DNA of 28,124 nucleotides from positions 1-28,124 of the forward strand of contig JAZNTV010000071.1 in NCBI GenBank assembly GCA_045591985.1, read 5' to 3'. The DNA comes from SIG588 sp045591985. GTDB taxonomy: Bacteria; Bacillota; Clostridia; Oscillospirales; Acutalibacteraceae. A program made the position numbers and the translations under genes. The notes under the pieces were generated by a model. It did not search any database. It saw only the letters and a program-made list of their open reading frames with translations, and had not been told where the DNA came from. Positions 1-7,643 of this stretch are shown in pieces (position 1 is the first letter of the stretch; each line of letters starts with the position of its first letter).

Positions 1-773
1 TATTCTCTCACAGCGATGCGTTCCACCGCCACCGTCTTGCCCGTCTTGTCGTCCAGCGTGAACAGCACCGCTTGCAGCTCACACGGGCCTTCTGCCAACG
101 TAAACCGCACCGGCAACTTGCCGTGCATTTTGGCAATGGACAATTCGGGGCGGATACCCAGTACCGATTCCACAGGGCCACTCATTCCCACGTCGGTGAT
201 GTAGCCGGTGCCCTGCGGCAAAATCTGTTCGTCTGCCGTAGGTACATGGGTGTGTGTGCCGAAAACAGCGGATACCCGCCCGTCGGCATAATACGCCAAC
301 GCCTTCTTTTCGGCCGTTGCCTCGGCATGGAAATCTACCACACAAAATTTCGGGTTCCCCGCTTGCTTTAACAGGGCATCCAACGTGTCGAACGGGCAGG
401 CAAGCGGTTCCATAAAGGCGGTGCCGAGCAGGTTGATCACCGTCACCTGATACCGCCCGCGATCTACGGTATACATGCCCGCACCGGGAGCCGAAGCGGG
501 AAAATTCGCGGGGCGAAGCAGCCACGGTTCGCTATCGAGCAGCTCATAAAACTCATGACGGCGAAAGGTGTGGTTACCGCCCGTAATGACATCGGCGCCG
601 CTGTCGCGCAGTGAGCGCGCCGCCACCGGTGTAATGCCGTTACCGTCGGCGGCGTTTTCACCGTTGACGATACACACATCCACCGCGTATTGCCGTTTCA
701 AAGCCGGCAATATCTGCCGCACCAGATCACAACCGCGGTGCCCCACTACGTCACCCACACACAAAATATTCAT
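1..773 (-). CDS. ymdB: YmdB-family metallophosphoesterase (C-terminal end at the window edge)
   Basis: Reads from an ATG at 773, preceded by GGAAGGA, to the window edge. The 257 complete codons cover essentially the whole family length (about 260 aa), and the last two visible bases of the frame are TA, so the stop may be cut by the edge. The calcineurin-like metal-site set is visible: D8 in VGD, E39-N40 in NGEN, N67-H68 in GGNHTF, H149 in VDFHAEAT, H174 and H176 in GTHTHVPTAD. These match the di-iron phosphodiesterase family of Bacillus subtilis YmdB, which acts on 2',3'-cyclic nucleotides and influences sporulation and biofilm decisions. It lies directly downstream of rny, as in many Firmicutes. 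The function in this organism is inferred from the family. Confidence 0.93.
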   Translation of the reverse strand, partial: MNILCVGDVVGHRGCDLVRQILPALKRQYAVDVCIVNGENAADGNGITPVAARSLRDSGADVITGGNHTFRRHEFYELLDSEPWLLRPANFPASAPGAGMYTVDRGRYQVTVINLLGTAFMEPLACPFDTLDALLKQAGNPKFCVVDFHAEATAEKKALAYYADGRVSAVFGTHTHVPTADEQILPQGTGYITDVGMSGPVESVLGIRPELSIAKMHGKLPVRFTLAEGPCELQAVLFTLDDKTGKTVAVERIAVRE

Positions 774-790
774 ACCGTTTTTCCTTCCTA

Positions 791-819
791 TAAAAAGGGA
801 GCGCGGGATATCCGCGCTC
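791..819 (-). terminator. Rho-independent terminator between rny and ymdB
   Basis: Perfect 8-bp GC-rich stem (799-806 with 812-819, 5-nt loop) followed on the minus strand by CCTTTTTAT. It lies after the rny stop and directly before the ymdB ribosome site, so ymdB is probably expressed by read-through or from a promoter inside rny. Confidence 0.8.
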
Positions 820-830
820 GCCGTTTTGGT

Positions 831-2396
831 TTATTTTGCGTAGTCCACTGCGCGATTTTCACGAATGAGATTGACCTTGATCTGACCGGGATAATCCATA
901 TTGTCCTCGATCTTCTGGGCAATATCGCGTGCCAACAGGATCATTTGATCGTCGCTGACCACTTCGGGTTTCACCAAGATACGCACTTCGCGACCCGCCT
1001 GAATAGCAAAGGAACGCTCCACGCCGTTGAATTCGTTGGCGATCTCTTCGAGTTTTTCCAGACGCTTGATGTAGTTTTCCAAATTCTCGCGGCGAGCGCC
1101 GGGACGTGCCGCCGAAATCGCATCGGCCGCCTGCACCAAACACGCCACGATTGTAGCCGCTTCCACGTCGCCGTGGTGTGCTTGGATCGCGTGGATAACC
1201 GCATCGCTTTCCTTATACTTGCGCGCAATATCCACACCGATCTCAACGTGCGACCCTTCGATCTCGTGATCCACCGCTTTACCGATGTCGTGAAGCAGAC
1301 CGGCGCGACGCGCCACCGCCGGATCAATGCCGAGCTCGCTCGCCATGATACCCGCGAGGAAGGCCACTTCCATCGAATGATTCAGCACGTTTTGCCCGTA
1401 ACTGGTGCGATAACGCAAACGACCGAGCAAGCGCATAACTTCGGGATGAATACCGTGCAAGCCCGTTTCGAGCACCGCACGTTCGCCCTCTGCCTTGATG
1501 GTGGCTTCCACCTCGCGGCGGGATTTTTCCACCATCTCTTCGATGCGGGCAGGATGGATACGACCGTCCGAGATCAGGCGTTCAAGCGACAGGCGCGCGA
1601 TTTCGCGGCGCACCGGATCGAAACAAGACAGTGTGATCGCTTCGGGTGTATCGTCGATGATGAGGTCGCAACCGGTGAGTGTTTCGATCGCGCGGATGTT
1701 ACGCCCTTCACGACCGATGATGCGACCCTTCATTTCGTCATTCGGCAACGGCACGACCGATACGGTCGCCTCGGTTACCTGATCTGCCGCCACACGCTGG
1801 ATAGCGTGGGAGATCATGTTGCGGGCGCGGCTATCCGCCTCGTCCTTCAACTGCGCTTCGATATCCGCGATGCGCAACGCTTTTTCGTGCGTCAATTCGT
1901 CGGTGAGCGCGTTCAGCAAATACTCCTTCGCCTGCTCGGCCGTGTAGCCGGAAATGCGTTCCAACATTTCAAACTGACTGCGCTTGATGTTCTCCACATC
2001 GGCCAGCCGTTCTTCCACAGCCTTCGCACGCTCGGCGATTTGCTCTTCTTTCTTTTCGTAGTTTTCGATCTTACGATCCAGTGCTTCTTCCTTCTGCTGC
2101 AAACGGTTTTCCTGACGCTGAATATCTTTGCGACGTTCTTTGATGTCGTGTTCCGCTTCGCTGCGCAGACGGTGCACTTCGTCTTTTGCCTCCAACACAG
2201 CTTCTTTCTTTTTGGCTTCCGCTGTGAGGTTGGCTTCTTTGATGATACGTTCCGATTCCTGTTCCGCGGAGCCGATCAATGCTTCGGCTGTGCGACGACG
2301 GCTGTTCACGCCGCTTTTGAACGCGACGATGGCCGACACCACCGAGCCGACGACCAGACCGCCGACACCGGATACGATGACCCATATCATATCCAT
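831..2396 (-). CDS. rny: Ribonuclease Y
   Basis: Membrane-anchored endoribonuclease that starts bulk mRNA decay in Firmicutes; 521 aa, the family's usual size. The N terminus holds one hydrophobic segment (about residues 3-25), then a long charged coiled coil rich in E, K and R (about 30-180). A KH domain follows with GRIIGREGRNIRAIE (about residue 215 on). The HD domain is next, with HSMEVAFLAG and the catalytic HD pair in LLHDIGKA. The end RENRAVDYAK is typical of the family. I chose ATG 2396 because AGGAGGTG lies 11 nt upstream; an in-frame GTG at 2408 sits inside that ribosome site. It has its own near-consensus promoter at 2528-2556 and a terminator before ymdB. Confidence 0.97.
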   Translation of the reverse strand: MDMIWVIVSGVGGLVVGSVVSAIVAFKSGVNSRRRTAEALIGSAEQESERIIKEANLTAEAKKKEAVLEAKDEVHRLRSEAEHDIKERRKDIQRQENRLQQKEEALDRKIENYEKKEEQIAERAKAVEERLADVENIKRSQFEMLERISGYTAEQAKEYLLNALTDELTHEKALRIADIEAQLKDEADSRARNMISHAIQRVAADQVTEATVSVVPLPNDEMKGRIIGREGRNIRAIETLTGCDLIIDDTPEAITLSCFDPVRREIARLSLERLISDGRIHPARIEEMVEKSRREVEATIKAEGERAVLETGLHGIHPEVMRLLGRLRYRTSYGQNVLNHSMEVAFLAGIMASELGIDPAVARRAGLLHDIGKAVDHEIEGSHVEIGVDIARKYKESDAVIHAIQAHHGDVEAATIVACLVQAADAISAARPGARRENLENYIKRLEKLEEIANEFNGVERSFAIQAGREVRILVKPEVVSDDQMILLARDIAQKIEDNMDYPGQIKVNLIRENRAVDYAK

Positions 2397-2527
2397 GAAA
2401 CCTTGCACCTCCTAAATTACGTTATAAAAGTTAGTATACGGATGAAAGCAACCGCCGACGGCGTTGCTCGAATATGCTCATATCAACGACAGCACCGACT
2501 ATCGTCGATAAGATATACCCAACTTAT

Positions 2528-2556
2528 ATAATACACTCGTATACCCCGTTTGTCAA
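2528..2556 (-). promoter_or_regulatory. Sigma-A-type promoter for rny
   Basis: TTGACA at 2551-2556, 17-nt spacer, TATTAT at 2528-2533, reading toward rny. This leaves a 5' leader of roughly 125 nt in which I recognise no known riboswitch. Confidence 0.75.
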
Positions 2557-2616
2557 GATGCAAGGGGGTGTTTTTTGTCCAAAAATTCTAAAAAAAGCGA
2601 ATGTTATCGGTGAGTT

Positions 2617-3981
2617 TTACCAATTTTCTGCACACACCGTTGCAATAGCGCACGCAATCAAGCGGGCATCCTTCTGCAATTCGTCCACGCCGATAAACTC
2701 ATCGGCACCGTGAATGCGGTTATCCACGCCGGGGAATTCCACCCCGAATGCCACCCCGTTCGGGATACCGTGTACGTAGGTACCGCCGCCGATGGCGAGC
2801 CCGTGCGCCTCCTCGCCCGTCTCCTGTTCGTATACCGTAAGCAACGTTTGCACAAACGGGCTGTCTTCCGGCACGTGATGTCCTTCCACGCAATTGTCAC
2901 AGCTAACGGCAAACGCCGCATCCAACCCCGCATGCAGTTTATCTTCGATATCCGCCACCGTGAAACTCACGGGAAAACGAATATCGGCCTTTCCGACAAA
3001 CTGCCCCCCTTCGATCGCAAGGCAGGTCAGTGCGAGGGTAAGCGCACCGGAAGGCGCATCACTGCATGCCGCACCCGCACTTTCGCCGCCGTATTCGGCA
3101 AAGGGGAATTTCTCCGCGGCATTTTTCACCGCCGCACCGCCGACGCCGCACGCCGCCAACACCTCCAGCAACGCCGTCACCGCATTTTCGCCCTTTTCGG
3201 GGGTAGAACCGTGTGCCGCCGCGCCGTGTGCCGTGACAGTGATACCGTCCGCCGTTTCCGTCACGGTCACACGATGTCCTGTCTGCTCGGCGGCCGCACG
3301 CACAACCGCCGCCTCTATGCCGCACAAGCCGGCAACCGCTTCGGTCGGCACGGCATTCAGCGCCGAGCCGCCGCGCGCCCACCGAAGATGCGTATCACTC
3401 ATCGGAGCGGAAACGGTCAGTTGTACCCGCCCTTTTTCGGTATTGATGAGCGGATAGCTGCCATCCGGCGAAAACAAATACGGCGGAAATGCCTCTTTGG
3501 TCTGATAGTATTCCATATCGGTGGATCCCGTTTCCTCGTCCCCGCCGAGCACCACACGCACAGCGGCCGGCGGCGTCATACCGCACTCTTTAAGCGCGCG
3601 CAACGCAAACAAGGTCGCCGCGGCCGGTCCTTTATCGTCGGTGGTACCGCGACCGTACATCTTGCCGTCACAGATCTCGGCGCCGAGCGGGTCGTGTGTC
3701 CATCCTTCGCCGAGCGGCACGGTATCCAAATGGCACAGCACGCCAAGGCGCGGCTCTCCCTCGCCCAGTTGCGCCGTACCGACGTAATATTCGTAATTAT
3801 GGGTGGCAAGCCCCCAGTTTTGCGCAATAGCCAGTGCTTCGTCCAACGCCGCCGCCACGCCGTCGCCGAACGGGTGACCATTTTCGGGCGTGCCGCCCAC
3901 ACTGTTGATACGCACCAAACGCCCTGCCGCTTCGATCAACTCGTCGGCGTGCGCGTCCATCCATTGATACAGTTTATCCAT
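2617..3981 (-). CDS. pepV: M20 family dipeptidase, PepV/Sapep type
   Basis: Zinc-dependent cytoplasmic dipeptidase, 454 aa (family about 460-470). The M20 metal motifs are present in order: H84-x-D86 in LCHLDTVP, D115-D116 in GRGTTDDKGPAA, E149-E150 in GGDEETGS, D173 in FSPDGSYPLINTEKG, and H424 in DNRIHGADE. The TTDDKGP and PLINxEKG signatures point to the PepV group rather than to ArgE or DapE. Between the halves of the catalytic domain lies the usual lid insertion (about 185-380). The ATG at 3981 is 3 nt past the stop of the upstream GH110-like gene, and its ribosome site (GAGGG) is inside that gene's last codons, so the two are very likely cotranscribed and translationally coupled. No clear terminator was found after it, only a weak hairpin before a T-run near 2590-2605. 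Confidence 0.9.
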   Translation of the reverse strand: MDKLYQWMDAHADELIEAAGRLVRINSVGGTPENGHPFGDGVAAALDEALAIAQNWGLATHNYEYYVGTAQLGEGEPRLGVLCHLDTVPLGEGWTHDPLGAEICDGKMYGRGTTDDKGPAAATLFALRALKECGMTPPAAVRVVLGGDEETGSTDMEYYQTKEAFPPYLFSPDGSYPLINTEKGRVQLTVSAPMSDTHLRWARGGSALNAVPTEAVAGLCGIEAAVVRAAAEQTGHRVTVTETADGITVTAHGAAAHGSTPEKGENAVTALLEVLAACGVGGAAVKNAAEKFPFAEYGGESAGAACSDAPSGALTLALTCLAIEGGQFVGKADIRFPVSFTVADIEDKLHAGLDAAFAVSCDNCVEGHHVPEDSPFVQTLLTVYEQETGEEAHGLAIGGGTYVHGIPNGVAFGVEFPGVDNRIHGADEFIGVDELQKDARLIACAIATVCAENW

Positions 3982-3984
3982 TTG

Positions 3985-5616
3985 TCATACCCTCGCTATC
4001 TCTTTCTGCAATGTCACCGTACCGCAATTTTCGGTGCGTACGGTGGGGGCGATCCCGCCTTCGAACACGTTCCCCTCAAAGCACACCGTCTCGAAACCGT
4101 ACAAGTCCGCCAGCGGATGTTCGCAGTCGCGGAAGGTGTTGTTCCGCAACACCAACGAGCGGCGGAAATATACCCCCTCGTCGTGCGGAAGGCGGTTGCT
4201 GTCGATGGTGTATACACCCCACCCTGCGTACACGCAGTTGCGAAACTCGTTGTTTTCCACCAACACCGCCTCGTTGCCACCCGTTTCGTACCAATAGTCC
4301 GCTTCACACGCGAAACGGATGGCAGGGCCGGGGGTGAAAAAGCGGTTGTTGCGGAAGGTGTAGTCTGCACCGCCGCTGAGCAGTACGCCGCGGGCACGGT
4401 TGTTCACCATGGTACACCGCTCGAACAGCACCGTCGCGTGATAGGACGGCTCGTGCAGGCAGTCCCCCACCCGCACGAGCGAGAGAGCGCTGTCGGCGGT
4501 GAGGGTCAGTTCGATAGTATCGACGTTCAGCGGTCTCACTGCCGCCACCTGCACCTCCCCGCGAGAGAGCAGGGTGCGGGAATCGATCACCGCCGCGCGG
4601 TCGCCCGCACGGAAGATCGTAAGTCCGCGGGTCTCGGGGTGCATAAACCGCACCGTCACCGCCCGCTCGCGTACCGCGACCACCTGCAGATACACGCTGT
4701 GCAGATTCAACGCGTCGTCGTGCTGACCTTCGAAATGGCAATCGTGAATGTGGATAGTGCCTTTGCAGTGGACGAAATGGGTCGCATCCGAGTTCAAACT
4801 GAACAAACGGTGCGGCAACACCCGCGTGGCGCAACGGTCCAGCTCCACTCCGTCGCAGTTTTGGGCAATGAGCCCCATGCCGATACCGCTGTACAGCGTC
4901 ACGTCACGGAACACCGTGTTCACACAATCCTCCGCCAGCATCACCGCGCCGCACCGCGACTCGGTGCCCAGCACCACACGGTTGCCCGCTTTAAACGGAC
5001 GGCGCAAGCCCGCTACCCGCACACCGCCTTCCGCCGTTTCGGAATAGGTGAGATGCGGTATCCGCCCTTCGGCAGGCGAGTAGCAGACGTATTCCGCGTT
5101 GCCCGCCGCCAGTTGTTCGGTTTCGCCGTCGTATTCGTCAAAATAGAACACGCGTTGCGGGTCACACCACCGCTCGCCGATCATAAGTTCCCCTTCGGAA
5201 ATGTACCAAGGCTCGTCCGCCGCCATCGCGAGTTCCATCCAATCCGCGCCCGCACGCACGATATCCGCGCGGGTGTTTTTGGTGCGACGGCAGATGACCG
5301 AAAAATTCTTCAGGGTGACGTTGCGGCACCCGAGCAATGCCACGGGTTGCATCACGTCCTCAAAAATGAAGGTACTGCCGCCGCCGTCCAGCGTGAAATC
5401 CTGCATATCACGCAGCAAAAAGCCGATGCGTTTCAGCCCCGGGTCGCCGTGATTGGACATACAAAGCAGTGCTTCCGCCGCCATTGCCGCCGTCAGGTGA
5501 TACTCCCCTTTTTCAAAAACCAGCGTATCCTCCCCCTGCTCGCGGCAAAACCGCAAGGCACGGGTAACGTTATCCGCCGTATCGGCGGTAGTGTTAAATC
5601 GACCGAACTGTACCAT
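3985..5616 (-). CDS. GH110-like glycosidase, parallel beta-helix (alpha-1,3-galactosidase family)
   Basis: 543-aa protein dominated by short beta-helix coils (repeats such as CRNVTLKNFSV, CDGVELDRC, RRSLVLRNNTFRDC). The block NSDATHFVHCKGTIHIHDCHFEGQHDDALN (written in part: SDATH at about 276-280, QHDDALN at about 298-304) resembles the GH110 alpha-1,3-galactosidases known from Bacteroides blood-group-B degradation. D277, D300 and D301 have the same 23-residue spacing as the catalytic aspartates I recall for that family. No signal peptide is visible, so it probably acts inside the cell on imported oligosaccharides. ATG 5616 has GGGAGG 8 nt upstream. It leads an operon with the PepV-like dipeptidase. 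The fold is confident, the family fairly so, the substrate unproven. Confidence 0.75.
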   Translation of the reverse strand: MVQFGRFNTTADTADNVTRALRFCREQGEDTLVFEKGEYHLTAAMAAEALLCMSNHGDPGLKRIGFLLRDMQDFTLDGGGSTFIFEDVMQPVALLGCRNVTLKNFSVICRRTKNTRADIVRAGADWMELAMAADEPWYISEGELMIGERWCDPQRVFYFDEYDGETEQLAAGNAEYVCYSPAEGRIPHLTYSETAEGGVRVAGLRRPFKAGNRVVLGTESRCGAVMLAEDCVNTVFRDVTLYSGIGMGLIAQNCDGVELDRCATRVLPHRLFSLNSDATHFVHCKGTIHIHDCHFEGQHDDALNLHSVYLQVVAVRERAVTVRFMHPETRGLTIFRAGDRAAVIDSRTLLSRGEVQVAAVRPLNVDTIELTLTADSALSLVRVGDCLHEPSYHATVLFERCTMVNNRARGVLLSGGADYTFRNNRFFTPGPAIRFACEADYWYETGGNEAVLVENNEFRNCVYAGWGVYTIDSNRLPHDEGVYFRRSLVLRNNTFRDCEHPLADLYGFETVCFEGNVFEGGIAPTVRTENCGTVTLQKEIARV

Positions 5617-5649
5617 ACGTTTGACCTCCCGTTGAAATCTTACCGTTTC

Positions 5650-5678
5650 AGTTTACCAAGCCTTCCCATGTTTGTCAA
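5650..5678 (-). promoter_or_regulatory. Promoter of the GH110-pepV operon
   Basis: TTGACA at 5673-5678, 17-nt spacer, TAAACT at 5650-5655 on the minus strand. It stands back to back with the plus-strand promoter; the two -35 boxes are only 11 nt apart, so one regulator could touch both. Confidence 0.65.
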
Positions 5679-5689
5679 TCGTATTCCTG

Positions 5690-5717
5690 TTGACAATTTC
5701 CGACAATATGGTAAAAT
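5690..5717 (+). promoter_or_regulatory. Promoter of the dockerin-cohesin operon
   Basis: TTGACA at 5690-5695, 16-nt spacer, TAAAAT at 5712-5717, about 33 nt before the ATG at 5751. Confidence 0.7.
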
Positions 5718-5750
5718 AATAAGTGATCTTATCGAAAAGGAGGCGAGGGT

Positions 5751-7631
5751 ATGCGCCACCGCCTATTGGCGGCCATCACGTTGCTGGCTTTGTTCGGCAG
5801 CACCTTGTTCGGTGTCGCCGCCGAGGGTACCGGTACCGCTGTCACGACAACAACGGCAACGGCTACGACGACCACGGCCGTCGGCACCACGACCGCCCCC
5901 TCCGCCTCCGCGCCCTCCGCAACGGGGACGACGACCACGGGAAACGGCAGCGAAGTGCCGCCGAGCGACGAGGACACTTTTGAAGCGTGGCTCACCGCGC
6001 AGGAATTCCCCGAAAGTTACCGCCCTGCTCTGCGGGAATTACATAAAACCTATCCGAACTGGGTGTTCCGTGCACAGCACACGGGGCTGTCGTGGGAAGA
6101 GGTGCTGGATGCCGAAAGCGTGGTGGGCGTCAGTTTGGTGCCGCGGGGCAGCATCGCTTCGTGGAAATCGTGCGAATACGGGGCATACACTCCCGCCACG
6201 GGCACGTGGAAAGGGCTGGACAGCGACGCCTGGGTCGCCGCCGACCGCGGCATTATCGCCTATTGTTTGGATCCGCGCAACGCCCTCACCGCCACCGCCA
6301 TCTTCCAGTTTGAAAATCTTGCCTATTCCGACACCTGTACCATTGAAGGAGTCAATGCCATTCTGGCAGGCACATTCATGGCGGAAGGCGACTGGGCAAC
6401 CTGGTTCATGGAGGCGGGGCGCGAAACGGGTGTCAGTCCATACCATCTGGCCTCGCGCGCACGACAGGAGCAAGGGGTCCACGGCAACGCGTTGGGACAC
6501 GGTACCGCCGCTGCACCATATAACGGATATTACAACATTTTTAATATCAATGCGTATGCCACCGACACACTCTCGCCCATTCAAAACGGTGCACGTTACG
6601 CGGCAACCACCAACGCCGCTTATCATCTGCCGTGGACGACACCGTTACTGGCCATTCGCGGCGGGGCGGTGATCCTCGGAAACTCCTATATCAACCGTGA
6701 GCAGAACACCCTGTATCTGCAAAAGTTCGACGTGACCGACGGTGGCAACGGTTTTTATCGTCACCAATATATGACCAACATCTTTGCCCCCACATCGGAG
6801 GCAACCACCCTTGCGGACGCCTATACCGACGAAGTGAAGGCGGGCGCGATGGAGTTCTGCATTCCCGTTTATGAGGATATGCCCGAAACGGCCTGTGAAA
6901 AACCCACCTCCACGGGAAGTAACGACAACTGGCTCTCCGCTTTGACGGTGACCGACCGCACCTTCACGCCCGCGTTCGACACCTACCGCCTGCAATACGA
7001 AATGAGCGTGCCGAACACGGTTTCGTCAATTCGCGTGAGCGCCTCTCCCTTCAGCAAAACCGCCACGGTCAGCGGCACGGGAACGGTGATCCTCCAAAGC
7101 GGCATGAACAAAATAGCGATAAAAGTGACCGCCGCTTCGGGTGCCGTGCGAACGTACACACTGGCCGTCTATCGCACCCCCTCGGCGACGGGCGACGATG
7201 AAAACGCCCCCACGTTGGAAAGCGAAACGTATCGTGTGGAAGACACGATACAAGGCATCACCCCCGGCACAACGGCGGAAGAATTTATAAGCGGGTTCAC
7301 GCTATCCGACCCGGAAGCAACGCTTGTTGTGGTAGACAGCGAAGGGACACGGGTGACCGGCACGGTCGGCACCGGCTGTGTCTTGCATGTGTCAAAAGGG
7401 GATACGTTATATGCGGTGTATCCGCTGTTGATCCGCGGCGACGTAAACGGGGACGGTCTCCTTTCGGTCGTGGACCTCTTGCAGATACAACAGCATCTGT
7501 TGAAAGTGCGTGTACTGACCGATCATCACCTGCAGGCAGCCGATGTCTCGCGCGACGGAGCGGTCACCATTGTGGATCTGTTAAAAACGCAACAACACCT
7601 GTTGAAAGTTCTTATTATTGAACAGAAGTAA
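5751..7631 (+). CDS. Secreted glucosaminidase-like cell-wall hydrolase with C-terminal type I dockerin
   Basis: 626 aa. Residues 1-25 form a signal peptide, followed by a Thr/Ala/Ser-rich linker (about 28-66). Residues about 85-345 resemble the clostridial endo-beta-N-acetylglucosaminidase (GH73/LytD-like) domain, with GVSPYHLASRARQEQG (probable catalytic E240) and YYNIFNINAY followed by NGARYA. A cadherin-like beta-sandwich follows (about 393-476). The C terminus is a dockerin (about 564-622) with two calcium loops, DVNGDGLLSVVD and DVSRDGAVTIVD, and duplicated QQHLLKV helices. The role is cleavage of peptidoglycan glycan strands outside the membrane; the dockerin should bind a cohesin, and the next gene supplies one. 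The ATG at 5751 has AGGAGG 8 nt upstream. Family assignment is strong for the dockerin and good for the hydrolase. Confidence 0.88.
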   Translation: MRHRLLAAITLLALFGSTLFGVAAEGTGTAVTTTTATATTTTAVGTTTAPSASAPSATGTTTTGNGSEVPPSDEDTFEAWLTAQEFPESYRPALRELHKTYPNWVFRAQHTGLSWEEVLDAESVVGVSLVPRGSIASWKSCEYGAYTPATGTWKGLDSDAWVAADRGIIAYCLDPRNALTATAIFQFENLAYSDTCTIEGVNAILAGTFMAEGDWATWFMEAGRETGVSPYHLASRARQEQGVHGNALGHGTAAAPYNGYYNIFNINAYATDTLSPIQNGARYAATTNAAYHLPWTTPLLAIRGGAVILGNSYINREQNTLYLQKFDVTDGGNGFYRHQYMTNIFAPTSEATTLADAYTDEVKAGAMEFCIPVYEDMPETACEKPTSTGSNDNWLSALTVTDRTFTPAFDTYRLQYEMSVPNTVSSIRVSASPFSKTATVSGTGTVILQSGMNKIAIKVTAASGAVRTYTLAVYRTPSATGDDENAPTLESETYRVEDTIQGITPGTTAEEFISGFTLSDPEATLVVVDSEGTRVTGTVGTGCVLHVSKGDTLYAVYPLLIRGDVNGDGLLSVVDLLQIQQHLLKVRVLTDHHLQAADVSRDGAVTIVDLLKTQQHLLKVLIIEQK

Positions 7632-7643
7632 GGAGTGTTTGGT

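Noticed and set aside
690..2531. Plus-strand open frame of 613 codons opposite rny
   Set aside because: No ribosome site and no domain; rny on the other strand is unmistakable.
2710..6672. Plus-strand open frame of 1320 codons opposite pepV and the GH110-like gene
   Set aside because: The translation is rich in H, R and C with no domain, while the minus strand encodes clear protein families with ribosome sites. It is an antisense shadow of GC-rich coding DNA.
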